From contig JACEVL010000774.1 in assembly GCA_020284085.1 (NCBI GenBank), forward strand, positions 300,888 through 364,887: a DNA stretch of 64,000 bases. Reading direction: 5' to 3'. Origin of the DNA: Aporrectodea caliginosa. Taxonomy: Eukaryota > Annelida > Clitellata > Crassiclitellata > Lumbricidae. The notes under the pieces are model-generated. The model had not been told where the DNA came from. It did no database searches and saw only the letters and a list, made by a program, of their open reading frames with translations. Shown here piece after piece: positions 1-60,004 of this stretch; position 1 is the stretch's first letter; each line of letters starts with the position of its first letter. The translations under genes were made by a program, and so were the position numbers.

Positions 1-710
1 GAAAAGTAAGCAACAAGAAAGCTTTGGAATATTTTAGCCAATTGTTGTCTGGGATCGTAATCGTAATCGTAACCCGGTTCGTAATCTCCAAACTTCTAAA
101 GCGCCACTCAAAAGCCAAGCGCAGGGCATCAGCTTATTCACGAGCGCTGGGTCGAGTCAGAGGGGTTGTCCAAAAGGGTAGTACGAAGGAGGTCCGAGTC
201 TGGGTTCCACAGGGTCAGAAGGGGCAGAGTAACTGTTAAGGTAGGTGTCGTTTAGGTCAAGAATTGGAAGGTAGAAGATCAAGTGAGTCGGAGTAAGAGT
301 TCTTGAAGAGGTGAGACTTTAGTTTTGAGTGGAGAGCCCGAGGGGTGACGGATAGAGTAGCCTGAGGCAGATGATGGTGGCTGATTGACAATGATGGTGG
401 AGGAACCGAAAGCGTGCGGATTTATCGTTCCAGAGACGTGGTGCAGTGCTGGATATGACTCGGTTGAAGAACTTGAGATGAATAGTGACCGGGGACGAGA
501 AAGACTAAGACAGAAGGATGATCGGGTGGAGCAGGTTGGTTGGATGGTAAAGAGTTCGAACAAATTTGGGCTGGGAGTATTATGGGGTACATGTAGGTGA
601 ATGATAGAATTTTGAAGTGGATTAACTTTTTGATTTTTAGCCAATGGAGTCATTAGACGATGGGAGTGATGTGATGATGTTGGGCGTTCTCGTGACGGCT
701 CTGCCATGGC
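1..710 (-). mobile_element. LINE remnant, family A (3' part of the RT ORF)
   Basis: The minus strand is open from 707 to 279 and then decays. The same ordered blocks recur at 34571-35060, also on minus: the GCTTATTCACGAGCGC block, a CTGAGGCAGATGA block and a GGATGGTAAAGAGTT block. Shorter copies of the 3' end lie on plus at 39838-39985 and 42160-42330. The 3' end on the minus strand finishes in a short ATTACG-type tandem (positions 54-75), as expected of a retroposed LINE tail. It lies directly upstream of the protocadherin start exon. The clade is not determined. Confidence 0.65.
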
Positions 711-782
711 CAGAGTGAGTTTTGGATGAGTTGCAGACGATTGAGTTGTGTGTATTGTGCGATGTGTTTCAGGTGAACAGCG

Positions 783-24034
<23,252 letters not shown>

Positions 24035-24243
24035 ACCGAACAACAACAACGACGACTGATGATGTCAGACTACGACGCCTGCACAGGTCATCATCTGCCA
24101 TATCCAAAGGTTCGGCTGGCGATCGCTGAGCAGAGGAGAGAATAATAATGCTTCGTGCCTCCTTCAAAACATCTGATCAGCGACAAGAGTAAATCTCAAA
24201 CAACTGCATCTGAACAGTCTTAGGAACGTAGATAAAGCAACGG

Positions 24244-24249
24244 AATAAA
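24244..24249 (+). promoter_or_regulatory. Candidate polyadenylation signal of the protocadherin
   Basis: AATAAA 210 nt after the stop codon; further AATAAA words stand at 24451 and 24664. Confidence 0.45.
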
Positions 24250-25194
24250 ATATTATTGTGTCGTAACTGTCACCGACAATAGCAGGCACTGCTATTATCT
24301 ACTCGGGTTTACTCGGCGAATTTGGCGACCGATCAGCATTTTCACCTGTTTCCGATAATAGTTTGATCCAGCAAGTTCGATCCAAGCTAGAGTCTGACCT
24401 GGGTCTAATTTTGAGCGTAATTTTCTAACACATAAGGTTAGTGCGCCCCAAATAAAGTTGAAAGTCAGATGACAGATAGGCCCTATATATCATGCCATAA
24501 AATGCTGTTAGGATATCCAAACTCGATCGGTCTACACAGTTTTAACTTGAATCAGTCAGTGCCATCTTGATTCTGGTGTAAGTTTTGGTCTATAGCCTGT
24601 TGAAATTGAAGTAGGCCTACTGCTTAATATGTATCTAATATGCAGCGAGACAAAGTGCATTGCAATAAAGTTAATTCAAGCATGGATTATCCAAGACAAT
24701 CGCTATAGTCGAACGACCAGGGCACACGTGGACTTGGAGGCGAATCTTGAGCTACTGAACCTTTGGATATAAGTTACGTAGATCCTGGAGACGGACGAGA
24801 CCCAGACCGGGACGATTGGCAGAGTTGGACCAACGGAAACGCTCCGGAGGGACACGCCACTGACGACGACGACGACGACGACGACGACGATGATGATGAT
24901 GATGATGATATAGCTTCTAATGATGTTCGCTGGTAAATGTACATGTAAAGGACGTACCTTAAAACCCGACGATGATCCTATCTATGTCCAGGCTTCTGTT
25001 CTCATTAATAATAATTTAGTTGATTAAATCGAGTCCTGCTCCTCTGGGTCCAATCTCTTTTGGTTCTATTCTAGTAATCAGTAGCCTATCAATGATCATT
25101 TTGTCTCGTACAAATAAAAAAGCAAAGACAGCGGGTACCAGAAAAGGAGAGAGAAGAAATGATGTAACAAACAGAAAGATAGACAGCGGAAGCC

Positions 25195-25198
<4 letters not shown>

Positions 25199-25269
<71 letters not shown>

Positions 25270-25325
25270 GAGACAGAGAGAGAGAGACAGAGAGAGAGAC
25301 AGAGAGAGAGAGACAGAGAGAGCAG
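25199..25325 (+). repeat. (GA)n / (GAGACA)n microsatellite
   Basis: About 60 bp of pure GA, then GACA interruptions. Confidence 0.97.
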
Positions 25326-26030
25326 TACGTGGCGTAACAAGCAGGTAATAGAGATATCTGGTAATACAGCAGTGACGTCACACATAGAAGAATATACAGC
25401 CGGTGTGAGAGAGCGGGGACGTAACAAATAGGAGAGAGAGCGAGTGCCATGGGATGCCATGAGATAGAGAGACAGACAGAGACAGAAAGAGACAGAAACA
25501 GAGAGAAATGACTCTAATTAAATTCAAGGCAGTATTACTGCATAATTATAGCAAATGTAGACATAAACGTCCACATTGAGCATACCCCTCACTTTGTCCG
25601 CATCTTGGTGAACCCTCTCTTGAAGACCCTACCTTCTTCTTTGCATTGGCTACGTCGTTTTTGGCCGATGTCACTTAGAGTCACATGGAAGTCAGTTTAA
25701 CTCCATTGGAAACTCTCCATTCGCTTAGGCCAATTTAAAACATTTTCCAAAATTTTTAATAGAAATTTCTGCAGTTTTGTTTGTCAAAACATCTGGAGAA
25801 TCTGGTCAATGGAGTAATCCTTGAATTGATGAAATGTTTGAACCAGTGGTCAGTTCAGAAATGCCAATTAAAACAATTGTCGGCAATCGCTTATTGACAT
25901 ACTGTATTGTCCTTAGACCACTGTATCCGCCTCAGCCAACGATGGCTTTGCCTCGCATATTGAATTATACTGATCTAATATGCTAGAACAGGCTACACAT
26001 ACATGTAGCAACAGTAAGTTGTAAGTCCAC

Positions 26031-26150
26031 TAATTTCGACCAACTATAGTCAAAATCGGACAAATTCTAGTCATGATCCTATCAGGATCAGCACTAGAAT
26101 TCTACTCCTGATTTAGAATTTGTCCAATTTTGACTAGTTGGTCGAAATTA
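26031..26150. mobile_element. 120-bp palindromic MITE-like element
   Basis: Two arms of about 38 nt (TAATTTCGACCAACTA... and its near-exact inverse ...TAGTTGGTCGAAATTA) surround a centre with a second small palindrome (GATCCTATCAGGATC). Fold-back form without coding capacity. Confidence 0.75.
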
Positions 26151-26162
26151 TATTTTTATGTA

Positions 26163-26176
26163 TTTATTCATTTATT
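26163..26176 (-). promoter_or_regulatory. Candidate polyadenylation signals of the calnexin gene
   Basis: On minus, two AATAAA words about 570 nt after the stop codon. Confidence 0.35.
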
Positions 26177-26739
26177 TTATTTATATATTCCTATGGAACA
26201 TTTTAAACTTTTAAAATTGTACAATTTAAAACACTGAAATATTATGATTTAAAAGGTTCTTTAGCAATGCCACTTATAAACGTCATCATGATCCATGTAC
26301 TGAGTTAGGTGAATGTTACCCACCAGACTTGCAAAATCAAAAAGGTCATGAAAAAGTCGTGAAACCCAGAAAACTTAAAAGTCAACAAATAGGCCTAGTG
26401 TTTAGATAAGTAGAAGGGTAACAAAACATACATGAAAGAAAATGGCAGAAAAATTTAATGAAACTATAGCAGCTCATAAAAAAATCTAGAAAAACACAGA
26501 AGTCCATGGAAATGCTTCCCAGGTCGTTAAACAAGTTTTATGACCTTTATAAGCTCACTAGAATTAAGAAATCTGGAAGGGTTTCCTTGCTTTCCTTGAG
26601 GAGGGCCTCAATAACCTTCTGGATATACCACTGAGAAACAAGTACGCAGCCTGTACGATATTACAAGAAGTTAGATCATCTACATCATTCTGTGTTCACC
26701 AAATACAGAGACAACATCACAGCTGTGGAGCAGAACAGA

Positions 26740-50456
<23,717 letters not shown>

Positions 50457-50804
50457 CCTAATGTGAAGAAGACATTTGATTGAAATGTTAAAATAGAGAT
50501 AAGTAAGACAAAGCATTCTTTAACTAACTTCTCTTGTTTTCAACAGATGGATGGGATGAAGTGGTTATTCGATGATAAAGAAACTGAATGTGTCTAGTAG
50601 ACACCAGATAAGCACATCACTACGTATGTAGTCAAATAGCAAATTTAGGCCCAAACACCGGAATGCGACTCAGGTGCCCGAGTAGATCCAAAATTCCACA
50701 TCAGTTTCAAGTCCAGGCAGACGATCGTGATTATTCCCACACGACATATGGAGGAGCAAAGGTGGGCTTTTGATCCAGTGTGATCACGGACAGTAGCGGG
50801 AAAG

Positions 50805-51115
50805 CTAATATGGAGAAAAGTGGCAGAAATAGCGATGTAGGTCCAGGTAGGCGAGCTGCTGACGGGTGCCCAACCAGATGCATTGAGTTTTAGTTGGATT
50901 TAGTCGATTTGACGACACCCATGCCACCAGGGCACCCGTGGCCAGGGTTATTGCTCGAACGGCAGCAATGGCGTTATATGCCAGACAGTGCAGGTAGGCC
51001 TGGACGTCGTCAGCATAGAGCTGGCCCAGCACAGCATGGACAGTAAGGAGAGGACCAAGCTTAGACGAGCAGGTGATGTAGAGAAGGGAACCCAGCACCT
51101 GGGACGACACAGTTG
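50805..51115 (-). mobile_element. LINE reverse-transcriptase fragment with YADD box
   Basis: Minus frame reads SQVLGSLLYI, QLYADDVQAYL and SSNRLNPTKTQCIWLGTRQQ in order, the catalytic RT core. Both flanks are lost. Confidence 0.93.
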
Positions 51116-51990
51116 TACATAATTATGTGACTCCATTCTACCGCATTTTGATCACACAGGAAACGACGGTTTTGTAATTGAGTAGGTCTACTTTATAAAT
51201 CTTTAAGTTAACATGTGTCTTGTTATTAGACTGCTGCAATTCTCAAATTACTTCGGGGCAAATAATAAATCCAACGAATTTACTTAGGCTACAGGTTGTC
51301 ACACTACGTAACAGAAATGGTGCAATAGAAGCAATTTTCAATAAGATTTGAACTACAGCAATGATCGATGCAGTTAGGCTAAAATTCAGATAATTTCTTT
51401 GACGTTCTAGATGAACTTCAAGGTTGGATGAAGAATTAAATTAAGTTCATAAATGTTCTGATACTTGCCAAGCGAAAGAATATCATAGTTATTATACTAG
51501 CGATTATATGTGGCAATCGCTTCATTGAGTGTACGTGACTGGGCTTGTCTAGATAATTACTTTAACCTATGAATATAATAGGAGACCATTGATCAGCCTA
51601 CCTGCGTTCACAGTGCAATCACGTTTCCTCTGAGCCAATGCACAGATAGCATAAGCAATTAAGATGTTCATGTCTATTTGAAGAGCTTTATCTATCGTTG
51701 TACTTTGGAACAATTGGCAAAGACGATAGATAGTCTTGTAGAGCTTGTTTATCGATGATTTAGAATCACAATTTGAGAGACGGTTTGGCGATGCGGAAAC
51801 GACGATTTCGTAATTGATTAGGTCTAATATAAATCTTCAAGTTAATAATTACGTGTCTTATTACTAGACTGCTGCGGTTCTCAATCAAGTAATTAGTCAG
51901 CCTAAACATTCAGTAATCATACAGCAATGATGCAGTTAGGCTAATATTCGTCGGTTTTATCGTAGTGCTTCCAGTCTCATTCTACGCATT
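51116..51990 (+). repeat. Diverged tandem duplication
   Basis: AAACGACG.TTT.GTAATTGA, TAGGTCTA, AGACTGCTGC and GATGCAGTTAGGCTAA occur in order at 51158-51390 and again at 51797-51945. Confidence 0.7.
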
Positions 51991-52272
51991 TTCATAATTC
52001 AATGTGCGCTTGGAAATAACTGCATAGTAACTGACTAGTTGCGGTCAACCTGCAGGCATACGCTTCGCTATGCTTGACAAAACTACCCTCGACCTTCCTC
52101 CACAAATTTAAAACCCAATTGGATACCACGTCACACTGATCTACAAACAATTTTTAGAATACAATAAAATCTACAGAAATCTTACATTAAATAGCGCATT
52201 AATCTCAAATTAAATATTATAGCAATATCTGCTTAATCAATTGAACCGAAGTCTGTCCAGTAGAATTTGAAA

Positions 52273-52370
52273 TGTATGTATGTATGTATGTACATACATA
52301 CATACATACATACATACATACATACATACATACATACATACATACATACATACATACATACATACATGCA
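52273..52370 (+). repeat. (CATA)n microsatellite
   Basis: TATG units that switch to CATA at 52291, i.e. a small inverted arrangement. Confidence 0.95.
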
Positions 52371-52379
52371 TACATTGTA

Positions 52380-52656
52380 TTGGCCGACGACCCCTTCGCT
52401 CTGCAGTCCGCGGTGACCTGAGTGTCCCATTTGCACGCACTTCTACAATGCAACATCGGGCCTTCTCGGTTGTGGGACCGAGTATCTGGAATGGGCTTCC
52501 TCTTGAGCTCCGTCTCTTACCTAGGAACTCTTCACCTGCATTTTATACCTCTCTGAAAACTATTCTTTTCAGCCGTGGTTGGGCCGGGAGCGCCTCTGAG
52601 TAGATATCTTGAAGGGGCGCTATATTAAGTTTCGTTGATTGATTGATTGATTGATT
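52380..52656 (+). mobile_element. Non-LTR retrotransposon 3' end, family B tail
   Basis: Open frame [40 protein letters not shown], then GAGCGCCTCTGAGTAG, GGGGCGCTATATTAAG and (GATT)n. The best copy of this RT C-terminus in the window. Confidence 0.92.
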
Positions 52657-52661
52657 GATTG

Positions 52662-52820
52662 ACATACATACATACATAGGGCCTACATACATGCATACAT
52701 ACATACATACATACATACATACATACATACATACATACATACATACATACATACATGCATACATACATACATACATACATACATACATACATACATACAT
52801 ACATACATACATGCATGCAT
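52662..52820 (+). repeat. (CATA)n microsatellite
   Basis: About 150 bp, a few CATG and one GGGCCTA interruption. Confidence 0.97.
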
Positions 52821-53347
52821 AATTTCTTAGCGACTGACTCCGGGGACTACCACAACTAATAAACTTATGTGCTGAACTGTGAAAGTTCGGATTGGGAACA
52901 ACCAGGTCATGACCCTGCAGCGCAGCATAGCGAAGAAATCTCCAGGAGCCAGGAATGGATGAGACCGAGACACACAACTTCGTAAGATAAGATGGACACA
53001 TCCCACAACAAGGCAATTGTGCCTGATGGGATGTGATCTTTAAGATCTAGAACTTAAATCGTTTGTGCATCGGCAGCCAGTGCAATTCCTCCCGCATGAT
53101 ACTGGATAGATGCCCAGACCTCCATTACTTCCATTCAGTCTATTAGTATAAGGACACCTTAGAGGCCACCTACACCGATCTGATTTTCAGGAGGATCGGA
53201 TTGAATTCGGTCGGTTTATTGTAGAAAATAATTCAATCTGGAATGATAAGTAACAGTCTAAGCATGTTCATAAAGTTTCAGCTTAATCTGTAGGATACCC
53301 AGTCGGCCAAGTGACGCTGACTGGTCACATAGCTCATCACTGCCCTG

Positions 53348-53486
53348 CAGGGACGTAGCCAGGCTTAAATTCAAGAGGAGGCAACTTCACAGACTATTGG
53401 CAAAATCCTGGTTATTGGTGTCATTGGTCAACAGAAGTTCCAGTATAAAAAAGGAGGAGCTCGTGCCTCCATGTAGCTACGCCTAA
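53348..53486. mobile_element. MITE C, copy 1
   Basis: ACGTAGCCAGGCTTAAATTC, AAGAGGAGGCAACTTCACAG and TCGTGCCTCCATGTAGCTAC, shared with 60005-60136 and, inverted, 60600-60730. Confidence 0.8.
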
Positions 53487-54793
53487 GAATTTGAATCGAT
53501 CTGCACCCGTCTGGCTTCTAAAAACTCTATATTGTGTCTTTGCAACTAATTAGCTCTTCTCATTAATGTCTCTCTATCTCAGTTCACTCTACCTGATAAG
53601 CATAAACTAATACAAGCCGTCATTCGACCTCGTATCAAAAAGCCTGGAGAGAGACAGAGACAGAGAGACAGACAGAGGGCAGTAGTATGATGCCAAGACA
53701 TAGGCAGCAGGCCCATTTGAACACGAACGTAGGTGATGGGTTTTCTGTGAATTGAGATCAATATCAATTATCAAGGAATGGCCGAAGAGAAACCTTATAA
53801 TGACGAGATTGTTGTCTTCGGTAGCCTAAGCATTTCGCAAACTTTCAATGCATCAATAGAACCCGACATACAAAAACATTGTCTTGCAGTAGGCCTATTG
53901 ATTTGAATCAGTTTCGTCCCTCTAGGCTGGCGCATAGTCTCTACTGCGCTGAGAAAGACCGCGACCAAATAGATCTACTTTATAATACAATACATTTCCT
54001 ATAATTGATTCATCATAAAATCAACTTACGCTAGTCTGGCCCTTAAGTAAGAAAACTGAAATAAGAACTAGCTTGGTAGGCTAATCAGATAATACAGCAC
54101 ACTGTTGAAATGTAGGCTTAAAGAGAATGAATGACGATCGAAGTGCGGCTGCCAATCTTCGCCATGCAGTCAACCATATTCATGGTTGAACTGCACGCCC
54201 AGAGACCACCACGTGGAGGTGTTGGCAAAGGTCTCCGTAGTCCATTCACTGCAGCTCTCAAGCACTAGAATTTCATCCCAAATTTGGTATTACCCATAAA
54301 ATGTCCAATTTTAGAAAATTCTCAATTTCAGTAATTTCCTTTTGCTCGGATGGAAGTGCAAGACAAACACTCACGCTGGTGCAAAACGTGAAAAGACGCA
54401 ACGCAGAGACATGAGAATACGTAGAGGAAGCAACAGAAAGCATAATGCACAAGAACAGGCTAGGTCTAAAAATCAAAGACTGAGCGAATGAGTGAATGAA
54501 AACGCTGCATGTGAGAGTAAGATTGAATGAGAGAGTCAACAAAGAGCGAGAAAGCAGACAAGACAGCCATGTCGACAGAGTGAAAGAAGCAGAGAGGTTG
54601 AAGATTGAGAACGAAAGACAGGGTTAGTGATAGAGCGAGAGCAAGCGAAACGACAGACAGAAATGGAAAAAGACAGAGAAAGAAAGATGCAGAAAGAGAC
54701 AGACAGACAGACAGACAGATCGACAGACAGACAAACAGACAGACATAGATGATAAATGAACAGATAGATAACTAGATAGATAGATACATGAAT

Positions 54794-55003
54794 GAATGGA
54801 TGGATGGATGGATGGATGGATGGATGGATGGATGGATGGATGGATGGATGGATGGATGGATGGATGGATGGATGGATGGATGGATGGATGGATGGATGGA
54901 TGGATGGATGAATGGATGGATGGATGGATGGATGGATGGATCGATGGATGGATCGATGGATGGATCGATGGATGGATCGATGGATGGATCGATGGATGGA
55001 TCG
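54794..55003 (+). repeat. (GGAT)n minisatellite
   Basis: About 130 bp of pure GGAT, then a higher-order 12-bp unit GGATGGATCGAT at the right end. Confidence 0.97.
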
Positions 55004-56107
55004 AGATACAGACAGAAATATAGGTAGACAGAAAGACAGGCAGAGAGATTGATTAATAGTGCGATGACGAAAAAGTGCAGTTAGGTTGAGACAAAGTGCA
55101 GCTGAAGGTTGAGAAAAGTTAAATGAGCACGAGACTAAAAGTAAGTGAGTCTGAAAGCGAAAGCATATGATGGCAGCAGAGAAAGTAGTACAAGTACGTG
55201 AGAGTGAGAGGTACGGGAAAAGTGATCGAGAGATTGAGAGTATACAAAAGGCAGAGATTTAGATTCTTTGCTTATTGAGCTTTGCTTTTAACATCTAATA
55301 ATGTTTAATCAAAGATAACTATATAGGCCAGCTTAAAGAATACTATACGTCAAAATGGAAAACAGAACTGCTTGAGAGACTGCAGTGAATGGACTACCCA
55401 AATGTCTTTCTTGCAATGCTAAAGCCCTACAGAGAAAATGTGATGCATTTGGCCCATCACATTTCTCAAGTAAGCAGTTGGAAGACAGTTCTGTGTTAGC
55501 ACTCAACTATCTTCGAACTCCTTAATCTCCCCAGTTCCCCCGCTTCAGTCTGAATGCAGGAGATTCGTTCAACAGAATCAGCAGGTCTTGCTGTTCATAA
55601 TGACATCTATGTTCCTGTAAAGAAAAGCGACAGCACTCACCCTTAAAGAGTTTGCAACAGATTTCTATACGGTGCGCCATTCTCTACCTCGATGCATTTA
55701 AATGGTATATTCGTCTTTCGAAATGTTGACGTGTGGACACAATGAACAGAAACCAATGAGGATCCACGGATCTTAAACTTACGTTCACCGCAATCGCCGA
55801 AAACGACCTAAAGTAAGGCAACAGTAAGACATAAAAAAGAGACAGACTGAGCGAAAGAGACAGAAAAACGTTTTAGAGTAAAACTGAGAATAAGACAGCG
55901 AGACGGAAATGGAAAAACACAGAGAATACAGTGAAAACGGAGATAGAAAAGTCATCCAACCGAATCTAACCCAATGAATTATATAGACCCGTTATACTGT
56001 ATTCGTTCGTAATGACATTTCGGATTTCTGGCCTATTAATTATTATTGCCAAAGTCATCAATCGACGTACGTCGCTTCAAGTCAGATCACCGTCATATAT
56101 CATTATG

Positions 56108-56165
56108 TAATGTAATGCAAATGAACATTTATATAGCGCCTCTTCAAGATATCTACTCAGATAGC
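56108..56165 (-). mobile_element. Family B LINE/SINE 3' end, inverted
   Basis: TGTAATGTAATG tail, then ATATAGCGCCTCTTCAAGAT and ATCTACTCAG. Confidence 0.7.
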
Positions 56166-57449
56166 CTGAGATAGTCTTCGCTAGCCTATATGTTGTTATC
56201 CAAAATGTCATTACGAACGAATATAATTATTATTACAACAGTTAGCAAAACAATGCACAGTATACACCTAAGGAAACGCCAGGATGATTTCCTTATAGAC
56301 CGGAGAAACCAGAAGCCAGCAACGGTGGGATACCAGGTTGAAAGAGACGAATCTAAGTTAAAGCTTACCTAATTAGTAGTTAGTCCTTAGCAGGTCTGCA
56401 CATCGGGCAAAGCCGCATCTCTTCCACTCTTTTCTGTCCATCGCCAGCTCCTCGATCGGCCTCGTTCCACGACATCTCCATGCATCTCAAGTCGTCTGTG
56501 GCGGTTTCCGGCTGGTTCAAACAGTTCAAACAGTGATGTATAAAGTCGTAAAGCAAGAAATAGTGTGAGGCAGCCGACAGCAGGGAGAGAAAGACATATG
56601 GACTAGGATAGATTGAAAGAGAGACAATAAGACGTAGTTTTAGACAGATTGCTAGGAGAAAATTAGACAGCGACTAACACTAAAAACGAAGAATATCCTT
56701 TACAGTATATGACAAATATCAAGAGTTCAAGACGGAAAACAGAGGGTCATGAAGACCTAGAGAAGGAGACAGTGCTACAACCAAAGTACAGAGACAAGGA
56801 CCTAAGAAATGAAGAAAAGAACACAGCCAGCCAGAGAGACCTGTGACAAGAGAAAGAGGTAAGACAGTGAGGCAGACAGACTGACCTAGGACAAGAGATA
56901 GAGGAAAACATAGAGGCAGACAGATCTAAGGCAAGAGAAGGACAAAAAAGTCGGGAGACTTAAGAAGAGGGAGTAAGAGAGAAAATGGAGAGGTAGACAG
57001 ACTTATTAAGTCAAGAGGAAAAGAAATAGCCTAACAGAGAGGCAGAAAGACCTAAGAATAAATCGTCCTACGTCTCATCTAGGCAATCTTGATCTACATT
57101 CCGCTACTTACTACTTAGTACCTTCCAAATGGCCTGAAGATTTCATCAGCAGCCAATCTATCGGTTTCTTCGCAAACCTTCATAAAAACTCCTCTAACCT
57201 ATATATCTGCTTCCACGACAGTCGGTCAACTGGATCGTCTTAGTCGCTCCTGTCCGGAATTGTGAGCCTTCGAGTAAAGAACTTCATCCTGCCATTGGTT
57301 GTCGGCATCAGAGGTCAACAGCTCGCCATGTCAGATGTCAGAGTAGCACTGTCGTTGGCGTCGGTGCCAAGCCTTACCGTATTTATAAATTTATAACCAT
57401 CAAGTAGTAGTATACCGTATACTTACTTAACGGTTATAAATTTATAAAT

Positions 57450-57830
57450 ACAATAAATACAATACAATACAATGACCCGAAGGTGACAGAGCTGACATCA
57501 ATACAATACAATACAACGACCCGACGGTAACAGAGCTGACAGGCTGCCAAGACGGACGGTTCCAAAACTTCCGGAGTTCTCCTACCTATGAAACTCATGC
57601 TGACGGTGCCATAGCGGCACACGTGTCAGGGATTGACAGTGCCACAGCTGACAGAGCTGACACGGCTGCCAGGACGGACGGTGCCAAAACTGCCGGAATT
57701 CTCTGGCCTGTGTAATTGAGGCCAGGACGGACGGTGCCAAAACTGCCGGAATTCTCTGGCCTGGTAATTTGTGTCAGGAAGGACGATGCCAAAATTGCCG
57801 GAGTTCTCTGATCTGTGTAATTTATCAACA
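57450..57830 (+). repeat. Tandem repeat, about 55-65 bp unit, four copies
   Basis: Unit core CAGGACGGACGGTGCCAAAA then CTGCCGGAATTCTCTGGCCT; a CAATACAATAC/GACCCGA block is duplicated in front. Confidence 0.88.
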
Positions 57831-58329
57831 TGCATATGCTGTATACAATTACATAGTGCCTTAATTGAGTAGCATATAATGCGCCAACTCTTTGGGAGCC
57901 TTGGATGCGAATGCGCCCAGAGAGAAAGTTCAGTTGGTGCGTCGCACCCAGAAGAATTCGGACATACTGTACAATAAATTTGCAAATGTCCCACATAAGA
58001 CAGGCCACATACACAAATTTAGGATCATGTAAGCCGTAACTTACGTTGCATAACCATGTCGGTCGCCGTCACGTGAGTTTAAAATATTTTCCATCACCAT
58101 GTAACCTTGACAAGAAAACAATTTTCTTTCTCCGAAAATGCGATAAAACTCACCTACGGCAATAAAGAATACACAAATTTCCAGGGTAGAACCCAATGAA
58201 ACCCGTGCACCCAGAGACAAAAACAATATACTGTAAAGGCGCTTTACACATTTTTTTATAGAATACGATACAAAGCAAAGTCTAATTAGACCTGTAGGCA
58301 TTTAATTCTTGCTTATTAATTATTAGGAG

Positions 58330-58580
58330 TAAGCTTACACCATCGATCCATCAAGAAAGTTGTTATGCAGACGTGGTGCAGCTGCTCAATCCAGAAGCTT
58401 TGCTCTAGATGGAACCATCTTCCGCATGAATTGCGTCTTGAGCTCCTCAGCCTTTCTCTTCCTCTGTTTCGGAAACGCCTGAAGACTATCTTGTTTGTTA
58501 CAGACAGAATTGACTCGGGTCGGGAGGGCCTCTGAATCTCTTAGTGGCGCTATATAAATGTTCAATTACATTTACAATTT
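58330..58580 (+). mobile_element. Family B LINE/SINE 3' end
   Basis: GGGAGGGCCTCTGAATCTC and TAGTGGCGCTATATAAATGTTC after a decayed RT tail. Confidence 0.65.
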
Positions 58581-59070
58581 CGATAACTTTCTAGATATTC
58601 TTACGCTTGCTTTTCAGTTACGCAGAGCCACACATGTCGATAGGTGTCGTTTCAGCCGCGAAAGCCGCCATCTGCTGATTGAAGTCGATTCTGTTGAAGG
58701 ATCTTAGCGACTCCCGACGACGATAGTGAACAGAAACATAACTCCAACAACAACAAAACATCAGACATGTTTAGCATAGCCCATTGTATCAAACAAATCA
58801 CCAGGTCTAATTATACTGGGAGACATTTAACATCCTATTTAACATACTATAACATCCTCAGTTCACTCCATCCTTCTAGAAAGTCGTTATGCACATTTCC
58901 ATAACAACTTTCTAGATAGGCCTATTCTTACGCTTGTGTTGCAATTACGCAGATGCACACACTTGTCGATAGGTGTCGTTCCAGCCTCGAGAAGAGCCAT
59001 GATTGTATCGATTGATGTCGATTCGCCAAAAGGTTCCTTGCGACTCCCTGAAAGGAAATGTTTCACCGAC
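58575..59070 (-). repeat. Tandem duplicate of a 165-bp block, possibly an exon
   Basis: 58575-58740 and 58898-59064 align throughout (AACTTTCTAGAT, CTTACGCTTG, GTCGATAGGTGTCGTT, GACTCCC). On minus, the second copy has acceptor TTTCCTTTCAG|G (exon from 59047) and donor ACAAGC|GTAAGA (to 58932), with an open frame SRKEPFGESTSIDTIMALLE then AGTTPIDKC. The first copy has a stop and no acceptor. No family recognised. Confidence 0.5.
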
Positions 59071-59617
59071 AATGGAAAGCTTCAGAGACGTTAACAGGGC
59101 TGTGGTGGCTACTGTTATAGAACTTATAGAACAGTATAGCCACCACATCTAATTAGACTAATTATGACATCTAATTCGTGTCTATTAATTATCAGCTGAA
59201 CGCCATCAGTCCGTCTAGAAAGTCATCAGAAATTGAAGTTAGCCTACATTTAGAGTTGTGCTCGTTTTCATAACAACTGTCAAGATAATTCTTTAAAAAT
59301 TGTAGCTTACAAATCACTAACTCGATCGCTAAATTGCCAATATTCGATGAGAAATCGTTGTTTTGTTATTATTTTGGGTTTACCTGATATCCTTCGACGA
59401 AGGTAGTTCGAAGCAAAACTTTTTCGCAGCAGAATTTCAAAGAACTTCAATGAACAACAACCGATTTTGTGAAAATTTCAGAAAATGTTGGAACGCGCCC
59501 GCGTTCTTCGAGATCTGAGCTACGACTGGCGATTCTAAAATGGCGACAATACGATGACGTAATCATGACGTCATTTTTGGCCTTTATTACATGAATTATC
59601 TGTCTATCTGTGTGTAG

Positions 59618-59700
59618 GCTAATGTAATGTAATGTAACTGAACATTTATCATTTATGTAGCGCCGCTTCATTATCTACTCAGAGGCGCTCTCTGCGGCAG
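59618..59700 (-). mobile_element. Family B LINE/SINE 3' end, inverted
   Basis: (TGTAA)n tail then TATGTAGCGCCGCTTCATTA and CTACTCAGAGGCGCTC. Confidence 0.75.
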
Positions 59701-60004
59701 CCTATAGGCCTATGATGGTAAATGTCATTACGAACGAATATAATAACAATGATTACATACAGTTATGCATTTAGGCCTAGAGATCTTCTTCATATATTCG
59801 TTTATTGTGTTAACAACAGATATAACGCTGTAGGTACATGAAAAAGCTAGATAACATAGCATAATATAATATAAAGTAATAGCTTAGTAAGAGTTGCTTG
59901 TCTGTTTGTTTGATACACATAGGCCTAAGACTTACATATAGACACACAGCCTACATACAGATATATAAAATGCAGACATGCAAACAGACGTATCACCATT
60001 TGGG

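Larger units (their letters stand above)
24035..26739. other. Interval between the two convergent genes
   Basis: Protocadherin 3' UTR, a CGA/TGA repeat (24862-24910), a GA tract (25200-25325), a palindromic element (26031-26150) and calnexin 3' UTR. No other gene seen. Confidence 0.7.

Noticed and set aside
24..239. 71-codon plus frame at the left edge
   Set aside because: Antisense of the family A LINE 3' end.
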